Positions 23,332 through 31,767 are shown, counted from the first letter of the stretch. The stretch: DNA of 36,096 nucleotides from Mycobacteriaceae bacterium (GCA_029977845.1 JAPOKC010000028.1:1-36096), one strand, 5' to 3'. A program made the numbers and translations. The notes: a model not told the origin generated them from the sequence alone.

Positions 23332-23640
23332 GTGACAGAGAACGGGACGGGCGGCAAAACCGGCCGGATGGTGCGGGATGTCGTCATCTACACCCTCGCG
23401 CGACTGCTCCTGGTGGTCGTGCTGTCCGCAGTGATCTTCTTCGCCGCACGCCTGCTCGGCGTCACGGACATGCCGATCGCCGTCGCTCTGCTGTTCGGGA
23501 TCATCCTGGCGCTGCCGCTGGGAATCTGGCTGCTGGGTCCGTTGCGTCGCCGTGCCACCGCCGGTATCGCCGAGGTCGACGCACGCCGGCGCCGTGACCG
23601 CGAGCAACTCGAGGCCAGGCTGCGCGGGGAAACGGACTAG
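23332..23640 (+). CDS. DUF4229 two-TM membrane protein
   Basis: 102 residues, Rv0531-like. TM helices at about 24-42 (LARLLLVVVLSAVIFFAARLL) and 48-68 (MPIAVALLFGIILALPLGIWLL), then a basic cytoplasmic tail LRRRATAGIAEVDARRRRDREQ likely to form a helix or coiled coil. This matches the actinobacterial DUF4229 family; function unknown. It lies just after the cytochrome c genes on the same strand, but the convergent small gene separates them, so it has its own promoter. Its stop overlaps by four bases the end of the broken RidA gene. Confidence 0.8.
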   Translation: MTENGTGGKTGRMVRDVVIYTLARLLLVVVLSAVIFFAARLLGVTDMPIAVALLFGIILALPLGIWLLGPLRRRATAGIAEVDARRRRDREQLEARLRGETD

Positions 23641-23816
23641 CTTCGCCTCCAGGTGTCGACTTCGATCTCCACCAGCATCCTCGGATCGATCATCGTCACG
23701 CCGACGCTCGCGGTGGAGCCCGAAACGTGGATGTAGTCGGCGGCAACCCTCGCCCGGGAGTAACCGATTGACGCCTTCCACGGGCTGCCACTGGAGATCA
23801 GCCTGTCTGCGGCCAT
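23637..23816 (-). pseudogene. RidA/YjgF-family gene with an internal in-frame deletion
   Basis: 59 codons from ATG 23816, preceded by GAGGAG at good spacing. Residues 1-36 match the start of RidA-like proteins (RLISSGSPWKASIGYSRARV, then DYIHVSGSTA), and residues 37-59 match the end (TMIDPRMLVEIEVDTW). A full family member has about 120-135 residues; roughly 65-75 from the middle, including the trimer core, are missing, while reading frame, start and stop remain intact. The junction is near 23705. RidA proteins hydrolyse reactive enamines, and this form cannot fold in that way. It lies 26 bases after menA on the same strand. It could still be expressed as a small peptide, but a remnant is more likely. 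Confidence 0.7.
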
Positions 23817-23842
23817 CGCTTTCTCCTCGGCGTTTGGGTCTT

Positions 23843-24712
23843 CTAGAACATCGCAAGCGCGGCTGCCACCGCGATCGACCACACCAGCATGGTCAGCCCG
23901 GTGTCCCGCAGAACTGGAATCAGTTCCCGGCCGCCCTTCCCGCTGCGCACCGGGTCGGCGGCCCGGATCGCCAGGGGAGCGGCGACCAGGCCGGCCGCAC
24001 ACCAGGGCGTCGCGGCCATCAGTACGACGGTCGCCGCCCCGGCCAGCGCCAGCAGCGACTGATAGAGCAGTCTGGTCCGCCGGTCACCGAGACGCACTGC
24101 GAGGGTGATCTTCCCGGACTTTGTGTCGGTCGGAATATCGCGAAGATTGTTGGCCACCAGCACCGCTGAAGACAGTGCGCCGGTCGCCACGGCCAGTGTC
24201 GCGCCCACCCAGTCGACCCGCATTGCCTGGGTGTACTGCGTGCCGAGCACGGCCACCAGGCCGAAGAACACGAATACCGCCACCTCGCCCAGTCCGGCGT
24301 AGCCGTAGGGCTTGGCCCCGCCGGTGTAGAGCCAGGCACCGGCGATGCACACCGCTCCGACGGCGATCAGCCACGGCGCGCTCAACGCCGCCAATACCAG
24401 GCCCGCGATGGCTGCCATGCTCAGACTGATGATCGCGGCGGTGAGCACCGCGCGCGGCGCGGCCAGTTTGGAGCCCACAAGCCGCAATGGTCCGGCGCGT
24501 TCGTCATCGGTGCCGCGGATACCGTCGGAATAGTCGTTGGCGTAATTGACGCCGACGATCAATGCCAGCGAGACCATCAGCGCCAGAAGGGCTTTCCACC
24601 AGACGGCACCGTGCAGCCAGGCTGCCGCACCGGTTCCGGCGATCACCGGGGCAACTGCGTTGGGCAATGTGCGGGGGCGGGCGCCCTCGATCCACTCGGC
24701 GATGGTCGCCAT
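23843..24712 (-). CDS. menA: 1,4-dihydroxy-2-naphthoate polyprenyltransferase
   Basis: 289 residues, nine or so TM helices, UbiA superfamily. The first Asp-rich motif is [17 protein letters not shown] (Asn59, Asp60, Asp63) and the second is [16 protein letters not shown]; they bind the diphosphate of the prenyl donor through Mg2+. The N-terminus [17 protein letters not shown] is typical of MenA. It attaches the polyprenyl tail to DHNA to give demethylmenaquinone, the step before methylation to the quinone of the respiratory chain. The ATG at 24712 shares a base with the stop of the upstream DUF1345 gene (TGATG), so it is coupled to that gene. Confidence 0.95.
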   Translation of the reverse strand: MATIAEWIEGARPRTLPNAVAPVIAGTGAAAWLHGAVWWKALLALMVSLALIVGVNYANDYSDGIRGTDDERAGPLRLVGSKLAAPRAVLTAAIISLSMAAIAGLVLAALSAPWLIAVGAVCIAGAWLYTGGAKPYGYAGLGEVAVFVFFGLVAVLGTQYTQAMRVDWVGATLAVATGALSSAVLVANNLRDIPTDTKSGKITLAVRLGDRRTRLLYQSLLALAGAATVVLMAATPWCAAGLVAAPLAIRAADPVRSGKGGRELIPVLRDTGLTMLVWSIAVAAALAMF

Positions 24713-25335
24713 CAGTGATTGGCCAGTTCGAGGACGAGATTGATGGTGCAGGCAAGTACGACGGCGCCCAGCAGGAATGACACCAGGGCCTGTCCGAGCA
24801 CCGACCCGCGCATGCGCGCGCTGGCCAGGTCGGTGTCCGAGACCTGGTAGGTCATCCCAACGGTGAACGCCATGTATGCGAAGTCCTTGTAGCAGGGACG
24901 ATATTGATCCTGGTGATAACTGATCGGTTCGCAGTTGTCGTCGGTGTAGTACAGAAGCGCGTATCGGAGCGTGAACGCGGTGTGGATGGCGAACCAGGAC
25001 GCGATCACGCTCAGCACACCGATCAGTGCCTCGCCGAGATGGCGCTCACCACCGGATGTCGCGGCCAGCAGATAGCCGACGCCCGCCAGGCCTGCCAGAC
25101 CGGCCGACAGCACGATGGCGTGCGACAGCGTCGGGTTGCCGTCCTGGCGCTTGCGCACGTGCGCGATGGTGCGTTCGGCGTTCATCGGGAACAGGATCCA
25201 CCAGGTGACGACGAGGTAGATTCCGGCCGCGACGATCCACCCCACGGCCGGCGCATAGTGCCATTCCTGGCGCTGGGATCCGACAAGCGCGGCCGCAATG
25301 ACGCCCAAGGCCAGGGCCGCGCTTATCCGGAGCAT
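24712..25335 (-). CDS. DUF1345 integral membrane protein
   Basis: 207 residues from ATG 25335. About five TM helices; the DUF1345 signature is seen in [13 protein letters not shown] and [21 protein letters not shown]. Function unknown; the family is widespread in bacteria and often found near transport or envelope genes. It is the first gene of a unit that continues through menA and the RidA remnant. The start fits a leaderless promoter: TACGCT on the minus strand (25348-25343), seven bases, ATG. Longer readings up to 26343 are shadows of the divergent gene. Confidence 0.85.
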   Translation of the reverse strand: MLRISAALALGVIAAALVGSQRQEWHYAPAVGWIVAAGIYLVVTWWILFPMNAERTIAHVRKRQDGNPTLSHAIVLSAGLAGLAGVGYLLAATSGGERHLGEALIGVLSVIASWFAIHTAFTLRYALLYYTDDNCEPISYHQDQYRPCYKDFAYMAFTVGMTYQVSDTDLASARMRGSVLGQALVSFLLGAVVLACTINLVLELANH

Positions 25336-25359
25336 TCCCCAGAGCGTAATACTGGGCAG
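25336..25359. promoter_or_regulatory. 24-bp divergent promoter gap with overlapping -10 boxes
   Basis: Minus strand TACGCT (25348-25343) is seven bases from ATG 25335; plus strand AATACT (25348-25353) is six bases from ATG 25360. The two hexamers share position 25348. Any -35 contacts must lie inside the opposite gene. Confidence 0.5.
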
Positions 25360-26490
25360 ATGAAGACACAGATCTGCGACCAGTTCGGCATCGAGTTCCC
25401 GCTCTTCGCCTTCAGCCACTGCCGCGACGTGGTCGCAGCGGTGACCAACGCCGGAGGGTTCGGTGTGCTGGGCGGCGTCGCTTTTCGGCCGGATCAACTC
25501 GAACAGGAACTGAGCTGGATCGACGATCACGTCAACGGCAAGCCCTATGGCGTCGACATCATCGTTCCGGCCAAGTTCGAGGGCAAGGGCGAGAACCTTT
25601 CCGGAGAGCAACTCGCCGAACGTATCCCGGCCGAACATCGGGACTTCATCAACCAACTGCTGGCCGACCACGGCATCGAGGTCGAGGAACTGCGGGTCGC
25701 TCCCTCGGCGTTGTCCGGTGACACCGGCAAGAGCCTGCTCGACGTCGCGTTGAATCACCCGATCACCATGATGGCCAACGCGCTCGGAGTGCCGCCGGAC
25801 TACATGATCGAGGCGGGTAAGGAGCGCGGAATCCCGGTGGCAGCTCTGGTCGGCGCCAAGGAACACGCCATCAAGCAGGTCAACGCCGGCGTCGACCTGA
25901 TCGTGGCGCAGGGAACCGAGGCCGGTGGCCATTGCGGCGAGGTCAGCACTTTGGTGCTCATTCCAGAAGTGCTGGAGGCGATCTCGGAAATCCCCGGTGG
26001 TCGGGATGTTCCGGTGCTGGCGGCCGGCGGCATCGTGACCGGTCGGCAGATGGCGGCATGCGTGGCGATGGGCGCCGCCGGCGCCTGGACCGGTTCGGTG
26101 TGGCTGACCACCGAGGAGGCCGAGACCGAGCCGCACACCAAGCAGAAGATGCTGGCCGCAACCTCGCGGGACACCGTGCGCTCGGCGGGCCGCACCGGCA
26201 AGCCGTCGCGGCAGTTGCGTTCGGACTGGACTGATGCATGGGCACCCAGCCCGGGTGGCCGGCAGCCGCTGGGGTTGCCGCTGCAGGCCATGATCGCCGA
26301 ACCGGCGCTGCGTCGGATCGACCGGCTGGCGGGCAACGGACACCCCGGCGCCCAGGCACTGGCCACCTACTTCGTCGGGCAGGGGGTCGGCCTGATGAAC
26401 AAGGTCAAGCCCGCCCGCGAGGTGGTGCTGGAGTTCATCGAGGACTACGTCGCGGCCACCGAACGGCTGGCCGGGACGCTGGAGGACTGA
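25360..26490 (+). CDS. Nitronate monooxygenase family flavoprotein
   Basis: 376 residues, FMN-binding TIM barrel of the 2-nitropropane dioxygenase/NMO family, close in sequence to what I recall of M. tuberculosis Rv1533. Motifs: FPLFAFSHCRDVVAAVTNAGGFGVLGG near the N-terminus, VAALVGAKEHAIKQ, VDLIVAQGTEAGGHCGE (phosphate and flavin contacts, with the His seen in the family), VPVLAAGGIVTGRQMAA, and SVWLTTEEAE. The class oxidises nitronates such as propionate-3-nitronate, but actinobacterial members with a GTEAGGH loop may act on other compounds. It is divergent from the DUF1345-menA unit. Confidence 0.88.
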   Translation: MKTQICDQFGIEFPLFAFSHCRDVVAAVTNAGGFGVLGGVAFRPDQLEQELSWIDDHVNGKPYGVDIIVPAKFEGKGENLSGEQLAERIPAEHRDFINQLLADHGIEVEELRVAPSALSGDTGKSLLDVALNHPITMMANALGVPPDYMIEAGKERGIPVAALVGAKEHAIKQVNAGVDLIVAQGTEAGGHCGEVSTLVLIPEVLEAISEIPGGRDVPVLAAGGIVTGRQMAACVAMGAAGAWTGSVWLTTEEAETEPHTKQKMLAATSRDTVRSAGRTGKPSRQLRSDWTDAWAPSPGGRQPLGLPLQAMIAEPALRRIDRLAGNGHPGAQALATYFVGQGVGLMNKVKPAREVVLEFIEDYVAATERLAGTLED

Positions 26491-26508
26491 TCTACGGAAT
26501 TCATTGAT

Positions 26509-26527
26509 GTAGACATTTGATGTCTAC
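26509..26527. promoter_or_regulatory. Inverted repeat upstream of the orphan gene
   Basis: GTAGACA, tttga, TGTCTAC: perfect 7-bp arms. It is flanked by a direct repeat TCTACGGAAT at 26491-26500 and 26523-26532. The stretch 26491-26572 is much richer in A+T than its surroundings. No T-tract follows, so an operator is more likely than a terminator. Confidence 0.5.
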
Positions 26528-26572
26528 GGAATCCGTGAAATAAGCATGTCTATACAGAGGAATTTGACCTTC

Positions 26573-26983
26573 ATGGCGGCCTCTGGCAACACGAGCTCCA
26601 TGCAGGACACAGGGAAATCCGTTCTGAAGACGGCAGGCGCAGCTTTCGCCCTCTGTGCGATCGCGTACGCCTCCGGCAGCCACGAGTCCAACGCGGACGT
26701 CAAGGCGAGGACCAACCCGCCCGAGATGAAGCTCGTCGGTTCGGCCGATGAGCAGATCCGGACCACCGGTACGCAGGGCGTCGCTGAGAACGCGAGCCAG
26801 GGCACCGTCGAGACTGCCGAGGCGCTGCGGTTCGGGCCGTCGTCGCCTCTACTCAGCGGCCAGCGGCAACCGCACCTCGAAGCGCGCACCGGTGGGCAGA
26901 TTGCGGGCCGACAGCGTTCCGCGGTGAGCGCGTACCAGCCCGGAGGCGATCGCCAGTCCCAGCCCGGATCCTCTGGGCAGTGA
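26573..26983 (+). CDS. Orphan small protein with one hydrophobic segment
   Basis: 136 residues from ATG 26573 (ATG 26546 is in frame and would add nine residues, but those codons are A+T-rich and atypical; AGAGGA at 26556-26561 favours 26573). It reads MAASGNTSSMQDTGKS, then VLKTAGAAFALCAIAYASG as a possible TM or signal helix, then a polar stretch with Glu, Thr and Gly. Up to about 26845 the third codon positions are strongly G/C, so it looks truly coding. The last 45 codons lie antisense to the 3' end of the histidine kinase gene. No family recognised. It could be a secreted or membrane-anchored peptide under the inverted repeat upstream. Confidence 0.5.
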   Translation: MAASGNTSSMQDTGKSVLKTAGAAFALCAIAYASGSHESNADVKARTNPPEMKLVGSADEQIRTTGTQGVAENASQGTVETAEALRFGPSSPLLSGQRQPHLEARTGGQIAGRQRSAVSAYQPGGDRQSQPGSSGQ

Positions 26984-27856
26984 AGTATCCGATCGCGGCA
27001 CGCGGTCGTTGGACCCGCGGTAGGCCACGTCGAACACCCGGGGGAGATCGCTCGCTGCGATACCGACCCCGGTGTCGTCGACCCTGACCCACCCGCCCTC
27101 GGCGTCGGCTCCCATCGTCACCGAGACCTGTCCGCCGGACGGCGTGTGTGCGATCGCGTTGCCCACCAGATTCGACAACACCCGCACCAGTGCCCGGTCG
27201 CTGCCGATCACCCACACCGGGCCGGCCGAAAAATCCACCGCGAGAGTGACACCCGCCCGTTCTGCTGATATCCCGTGGATGTTCATCACATCCTCGACAA
27301 CCTCGTCCAGAGCAACTCGGTCGTACGGGGGGGTCATCATGCCGGCGTTGATCTTGGAGATCTCGAACAGATCGTCGACCATTTCGGCCAGCCGGACGCT
27401 CTCCTGTTCGATGAGTTTCGCCTGCGTGCGCGCCTCCTCGTCGGTGACGACACCATCGGCAATCGCCTCGGACAGCGCCTGAATCGCGGCCAGCGGGGTG
27501 CGGAGGTCATGGCTGACGAAAGCCACCAGCTGCCGGCGGGACTGTTCGGCACTCCGCTCGACGTCCCGGATCTCCTTCTCCCACACCATCCTTCGAGCCT
27601 GATAGCGGGCCAGCATCACTGCGGCGGGCAGCGTCACCACCGCGACGATCGCCAGCACGAGGGCGACGGTGTGGAAGATGGTCTCAGTCATGAAGCGGCT
27701 GGCGGAGAACACCCCCGCGAGTGCGGCCAGCGTGGGGATGAGGACCAGCACCACCATGCTGAATGTCAGTGACCATGATCTTGCCAACCGGATGGCAAGC
27801 CCGCCGATCAGCACCACTGGCAGGGAACCCGCCAGCGCCAGTAGAGCCATCTCCAT
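26849..27856 (-). CDS. Two-component sensor histidine kinase
   Basis: 335 residues from ATG 27856, four bases after the response regulator stop. Helices cover about 4-23, 29-50 and 61-83, with only a very short loop FSASRFMTET outside the cell. HisKA has the phosphorylated His116 in FVSHDLRTPLAAIQAL; the ATPase domain has LVGNAIAHTP (N box), DDTGVGIAASD (G1) and GSGLGLAIASGL (G2). With so little extracytoplasmic sequence it probably senses a membrane or internal signal, such as quinone redox state. A longer start at 27958 falls inside the regulator gene. Confidence 0.9.
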   Translation of the reverse strand: MEMALLALAGSLPVVLIGGLAIRLARSWSLTFSMVVLVLIPTLAALAGVFSASRFMTETIFHTVALVLAIVAVVTLPAAVMLARYQARRMVWEKEIRDVERSAEQSRRQLVAFVSHDLRTPLAAIQALSEAIADGVVTDEEARTQAKLIEQESVRLAEMVDDLFEISKINAGMMTPPYDRVALDEVVEDVMNIHGISAERAGVTLAVDFSAGPVWVIGSDRALVRVLSNLVGNAIAHTPSGGQVSVTMGADAEGGWVRVDDTGVGIAASDLPRVFDVAYRGSNDRVPRSDTSLPRGSGLGLAIASGLVRAHRGTLSARNLPTGARFEVRLPLAAE

Positions 27857-27860
27857 CAGT

Positions 27861-28544
27861 TCATACGATGTCAGTGTCGCCTCGCCACAGGTAGCCCCGG
27901 CCCCAGACGGTCTGGACGCGGTGGTGCTCGCCGAGTTTGGAGCGCAGTCGCTTGACATGCACGGTTACCGTCGAGAGGTCGCCGAACTCCCAGTTCCACA
28001 CCCGTTGCAGCAATTCCTCCCGGGAGAAGACGGTGTCGGTGTGGGTAAGGAAGAACAACAGCAGGTCGAACTCGCGGTTGGTCAGTCCGACCGGTTCGCC
28101 GGCGACCGACACTGAACGGGCTGCTGTCGACACAGATAGGCCGTCTACGTTGATCTCCACGGGTAGCGCGGCTGGTGCGGGGACACGGCGCAGGACCGAA
28201 CGCACCCGCAGCGACAATTCGCGGGGGCTGAAGGGCTTGGTCACGTAATCGTCGGCGCCGGCTTCAAGGCCGACGATGCGGTCATCCTCTTCACCCAATG
28301 CGGTCAGCAGAATGACCGGAATGTATTCGGCGCTCTGGCGCAACGTTCGGCACAGCGACAGTCCGTCGGGGCCAGGCATCGTCACGTCCAGCACGGCCAG
28401 GTGAACCCGTTCTGTTCCCAGCACTCGCAACGCTTCATTGCCGTCGCCGGCCACCCGAACTTCGAGGCCGTCGCGTTCCAGGTAACGTCGGACCACGTCT
28501 CGCACCACAGCGTCGTCATCGGCGATCAGAACCCGTGATGTCAT
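27861..28544 (-). CDS. OmpR-family response regulator
   Basis: 227 residues from ATG 28544. Receiver domain 1-115: VLIADDD (Asp9-Asp11), the phosphorylated Asp53 in [13 protein letters not shown], and Lys103 in [12 protein letters not shown]. The winged-helix domain (about 135-222) has [28 protein letters not shown] and [15 protein letters not shown], the DNA-reading part. It is paired with the kinase that follows. The ATG overlaps the upstream stop (ATGA). TAGGCT on the minus strand (28557-28552) lies seven bases before the ATG, inside the upstream gene, and may allow separate leaderless expression. I cannot match it with confidence to a named M. tuberculosis pair. Confidence 0.92.
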   Translation of the reverse strand: MTSRVLIADDDAVVRDVVRRYLERDGLEVRVAGDGNEALRVLGTERVHLAVLDVTMPGPDGLSLCRTLRQSAEYIPVILLTALGEEDDRIVGLEAGADDYVTKPFSPRELSLRVRSVLRRVPAPAALPVEINVDGLSVSTAARSVSVAGEPVGLTNREFDLLLFFLTHTDTVFSREELLQRVWNWEFGDLSTVTVHVKRLRSKLGEHHRVQTVWGRGYLWRGDTDIV

Positions 28545-28972
28545 GGTTGCGAGCCTATCGCTTCCCAGGAAGTCCATCGTTCGACGGCGATCGTGATCAT
28601 CGGTCCATCGAGCGGAACATGCTGATATTGAGGGTATTTCGCGTTCAGGAGCCCTCGGCCACGCTGCAGAGCACGGCCGTCGGAGTGCACCGTGGCCGAT
28701 CCGTCGGCCCGCACCCACCACAGCTGTGACCAGTCGTCGTCGTAGTGGTCGACCAGTACGCTGACCGCTGGGTTGGCAGCGATGTTGGCCAGCCGCCGCA
28801 ACCGTGCGGTGGACTTGGCTTTGCCGTCCACCGCCGTGTAGATCACCTCACCCTCGAGCGCGAACACGACCGGCACCAGGTGGGCCGCGCCGGAATCGGT
28901 GACGGTGGCCAGTCGCGCGACGGAAGATGCGGCGAATCGATCACGGTCCGCTTTCATCGAAGCGCCGCTCAT
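28541..28972 (-). CDS. PPOX-class F420-dependent oxidoreductase (TIGR03668-like)
   Basis: 143 residues, split-barrel flavin/deazaflavin fold. The pattern [67 protein letters not shown] and [26 protein letters not shown] matches the PPOX subclass called TIGR03668, of which Rv0121c is an example. These proteins use F420 or FMN; the substrate is unknown. ATG 28972 overlaps the menE stop (ATGA); ATG 28957 is in frame as well. Its own stop overlaps the response regulator start. The chain menE-oxidoreductase-regulator-kinase is therefore one translation unit. Confidence 0.88.
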   Translation of the reverse strand: MSGASMKADRDRFAASSVARLATVTDSGAAHLVPVVFALEGEVIYTAVDGKAKSTARLRRLANIAANPAVSVLVDHYDDDWSQLWWVRADGSATVHSDGRALQRGRGLLNAKYPQYQHVPLDGPMITIAVERWTSWEAIGSQP

Positions 28973-30069
28973 CCGAACCGCTCGCGCAGGGCCCGGCGGT
29001 CGATCTTGCCGATCCCGCGCCGTGGCAGTTCGTCGACGATGTGCATCTCCCGCGGTGCGGCGGTGCGGTCGAGCGACTCGGCCACGAAGTCTCGGAGTTC
29101 AACCAGATCGGGTGGGCGTCCGGCTGGAACCACCGCAGCCACCACCCGCTGCCCCAGCCGGTCGTCGGCCACCCCGAACACCGCGCACTCCACGACAGAC
29201 GGGTGCCGTGACAGCGCGGCCTCCACCTCAGAGGGCAGTACCGTCAACCCGCCGGTGCTGATTGCATCATCCACCCTGCCGAGCACGGTCAGGCGTCCTG
29301 AATCATCCAGTACGCCAATATCATCGGTGAGGAACCAGCCGGGCTCGGCGAAGGGGTTCGGGTCGCACGGATTGCGATATCCCACAGCCAGGGTGGCGCC
29401 ACCGATCGCGATGCGGTTGTCCGGGCCGATGCGGAGCTCGACGCGATCCAGCGGCAGGCCGTCGTAAACGCAGCCCCCGGCGGTCTCGCTGGATCCGTAG
29501 GTACGGACAACCGTGATCCCCGCCTCGGCGGCTTGGGCCAGCACCGGTGCGGGTGCCGGACCGCCGCCGAGCAGAACCGCGTCGAGTTCGGCCAGCGCCG
29601 CCGCCGCCGACGGGTCGGCCAGCGCCGTCGCCAGTTGGGCGGCGACCAGTGCGGTATAGCGCCGCCCCGATCCCATCTGGCCGATCGCTCCGGCCAGCTC
29701 GCGGGCGTCGAAACCTGCGGTGAGGTCCAATTCGGCCGGCACCGTTCCGGCCAGCGAGCTGCGGATCAGCACCTGCATTCCGGCGATGTGGTGGGCGGGC
29801 AGGGCAAGCAGCCAGGTCCCCGGTCCGCCCAGCCGATCGTGGGTGGCCGAGGCGCTGGCGATCAGGGCTGCCGCGGTCAGCATCGCGCCCTTGGGCCTGC
29901 CCGTGGTTCCGGAGGTGGAGATCACCATGGCGACCTCGTCGTCGATCTCCTCGCCGACCCGCAGGGCCCCGGTCAGCAGTTCACTCTCCCGTAGGTCACC
30001 CGAGGGGATCGGGACGACCGGTGCCGCACGGCCATCCAAGACGCCCTCCAGCGCCGCCAGCAGGGACAA
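28969..30069 (-). CDS. menE: O-succinylbenzoate-CoA ligase
   Basis: 366 residues when started at TTG 30069, the first standard start codon. Acyl-adenylate ligase: [16 protein letters not shown] (P-loop), [65 protein letters not shown], and [10 protein letters not shown] with the late Lys. Activates o-succinylbenzoate with ATP and CoA in menaquinone synthesis. The reading frame stays open upstream and gives a credible N-terminus (ATLRALAIPPGPSA) back to an ATC at 30114 with AAGGAAG ahead of it, so the true protein may be 381 residues long with a non-standard start. It is followed by an ATGA overlap. Confidence 0.92.
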   Translation of the reverse strand: MSLLAALEGVLDGRAAPVVPIPSGDLRESELLTGALRVGEEIDDEVAMVISTSGTTGRPKGAMLTAAALIASASATHDRLGGPGTWLLALPAHHIAGMQVLIRSSLAGTVPAELDLTAGFDARELAGAIGQMGSGRRYTALVAAQLATALADPSAAAALAELDAVLLGGGPAPAPVLAQAAEAGITVVRTYGSSETAGGCVYDGLPLDRVELRIGPDNRIAIGGATLAVGYRNPCDPNPFAEPGWFLTDDIGVLDDSGRLTVLGRVDDAISTGGLTVLPSEVEAALSRHPSVVECAVFGVADDRLGQRVVAAVVPAGRPPDLVELRDFVAESLDRTAAPREMHIVDELPRRGIGKIDRRALRERFG

Positions 30070-30152
30070 CGCGGACGGTCCTGGGGGAATGGCGAGTGCA
30101 CGCAGGGTGGCGATCCCGGCTTCCTTTCCGTGATTGCTTGAGCCTCAACCTA
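30070..30152 (-). promoter_or_regulatory. menE 5' region with TAGGTT box, ribosome site and possible AUC start
   Basis: On the minus strand: TAGGTT at 30152-30147 as a -10, AAGGAAG at 30126-30120, five bases, then ATC at 30114 in frame with menE. The codons between 30114 and 30069 read like MenE and contain no ATG, GTG or TTG; an in-frame TGA closes the frame a little further up. Confidence 0.45.
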
Positions 30153-30239
30153 TCCCCGGCTTCTGGGCGGGTAGGGACGTTGGACCCTATTGCCGACGTT
30201 TATTGGTCAAATCTGTCCCGTTAGACCCACAATGACGCC

Positions 30240-31478
30240 ATGACTTCGGAGATGGTCATCCTGGTGCTGTTGATCGTGACAGCCTTGGCCTTCGACTTCA
30301 CCAATGGATTCCACGACACCGGCAATGCCATGGCCACCTCCATCGCCACCGGCGCACTCAAGCCCAAGACGGCGGTCACCCTGGCCGGGATCCTGAACCT
30401 GGTCGGTGCGTTCCTGTCGGTCGAGGTCGCGGCCACCGTGACCAAGGATGTGCTCAAGATCCAGGACGCCAAGACCGGAGTGCTGCTGCCGAACATCGAC
30501 ACATCGCTGGGATTGCTCATCATCTTCGCCGGCCTGATCGGCGGCATTCTGTGGAATCTGTTGACCTGGCTCTTCGGCATACCGTCGAGCTCATCGCACG
30601 CCCTGTTCGGCGGTCTGGTGGGTGCCGGTCTGGCCGCGCTCGGCGTCGCCGGCGTGAACTGGAGCGGGCTGAGTCAGAAAATCCTCATCCCGGCCGTGGC
30701 GTCCCCGGTGATCGCCTGTCTGGTCGCAGCCTGCGGCACCTGGCTGGTATTCCGCATCACCCGCGGTATGCAACACGAGCGGCGCGACCGCGGTTTCCGG
30801 CGCGGGCAGGTCGCCACCGCATCACTTGTCGCACTGGCGCACGGCACCAATGACGCGCAGAAGACCATGGGCGTGATCGCACTGGCCCTGCTGACCACCG
30901 GGCATCTGACCGGCGACGTGAAGAAGGACGGCCTGCCCCTGTGGATCATCGCCTCGTGCGCGCTGGCGATCGGACTGGGCACCTATATCGGTGGCTGGCG
31001 GGTTATCCGGACGCTGGGCAAGGGCCTGGTGGAGATTGAAGCGCCACAGGGACTTTCGGCCGATTCTTCGTCGGTAGCGATCATCCTGACCTCCAGCGTG
31101 GCCGGAATGGCGCTGTCGACGACGCATGTAGCCACCGGTTCCATCCTCGGTAGCGGCGTGGGTAAACCCGGCGCCGAGGTGCGTTGGTCGGTCGCGGGCC
31201 GGATGGCGGTGGCCTGGCTGATCACCCTGCCTCTTGCCGGACTGGCAGGTGCGCTCACGTTCTGGATCGGTCATGGCATCGGTCAGGTCAGTTCGGACCT
31301 CGTCGGCAGCGTCGTGATCTTCGCGATCCTCGTGGCGCTGTCCGGCTACATGTGGTGGCGGGCCCAGCAGCACAAGGTCGACCATTCCAACGTCACCGCC
31401 GAATGGGATGTCTCGACCAATTCGGTGGTGCCCGCAGATGTCCGCGCAGCGGCGCGCCAGCGCCGGAAGACCGCGTGA
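30240..31478 (+). CDS. pitA: Low-affinity inorganic phosphate transporter PitA
   Basis: 412 residues, ten or so TM helices, PiT family. The two repeated signature blocks are FDFTNGFHDTGNAMATSI near the N-terminus and LVALAHGTNDAQKTMGVIAL in the second half; LFGIPSSSSHALFGGLVGAG and STTHVATGSILGSGVG are the paired Ser/Thr-His loops. Imports phosphate with protons or as a metal-phosphate. Start ATG 30240; CACAAT at 30228-30233 with six bases to the ATG may be a leaderless -10. The gene is divergent from menE, whereas in M. tuberculosis, as I recall, both lie on one strand. Confidence 0.95.
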   Translation: MTSEMVILVLLIVTALAFDFTNGFHDTGNAMATSIATGALKPKTAVTLAGILNLVGAFLSVEVAATVTKDVLKIQDAKTGVLLPNIDTSLGLLIIFAGLIGGILWNLLTWLFGIPSSSSHALFGGLVGAGLAALGVAGVNWSGLSQKILIPAVASPVIACLVAACGTWLVFRITRGMQHERRDRGFRRGQVATASLVALAHGTNDAQKTMGVIALALLTTGHLTGDVKKDGLPLWIIASCALAIGLGTYIGGWRVIRTLGKGLVEIEAPQGLSADSSSVAIILTSSVAGMALSTTHVATGSILGSGVGKPGAEVRWSVAGRMAVAWLITLPLAGLAGALTFWIGHGIGQVSSDLVGSVVIFAILVALSGYMWWRAQQHKVDHSNVTAEWDVSTNSVVPADVRAAARQRRKTA

Positions 31479-31491
31479 ACGGGAGGCGATG

Positions 31492-31761
31492 ATGCATTAC
31501 CTGGAAGCCTCGTTACGCGTTCTGTTGGTGGGACTGATCCTCGGTGCGGGACTGCCCGCGCTGTTCGCGATCGGAGTGCTTACCTCCTCGGCGGGGGGCG
31601 GCGGTGAGGCGCGCGCGGCGAACTCGGTCTTGAAGGTGATCGGTCTGGCGCTGATCGCTTTCGTGGCCGTGGTGATCGTTGTGGCGATCCTGTGGATCAC
31701 CCGGAATACGATTCACCATCACTTCGGGGTGGACCTGTTCCCGTTCATTCACAAGAAGTGA
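31492..31761 (+). CDS. Two-TM membrane protein (Rv0544c-like)
   Basis: 89 residues from ATG 31492, five bases after GGAGG at 31482-31486; ATG 31489 is an adjacent alternative. TM helices at about 9-29 (LLVGLILGAGLPALFAIGVL) and 44-67 (VIGLALIAFVAVVIVVAILWI), with a Gly-rich loop between and a His-rich end TRNTIHHHFGVDLFPFIHKK. It follows pitA by 13 bases, the same neighbour as in M. tuberculosis, so it may belong to the phosphate transporter unit. Function unknown. The stop lies six bases before the next ATG. Confidence 0.8.
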   Translation: MHYLEASLRVLLVGLILGAGLPALFAIGVLTSSAGGGGEARAANSVLKVIGLALIAFVAVVIVVAILWITRNTIHHHFGVDLFPFIHKK

Positions 31762-31767
31762 GATTCG

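Noticed and set aside
26509..26527. Intrinsic terminator after the flavoprotein gene
   Set aside because: Weak 7-bp stem with no following T-tract; its place before a gene fits an operator better.
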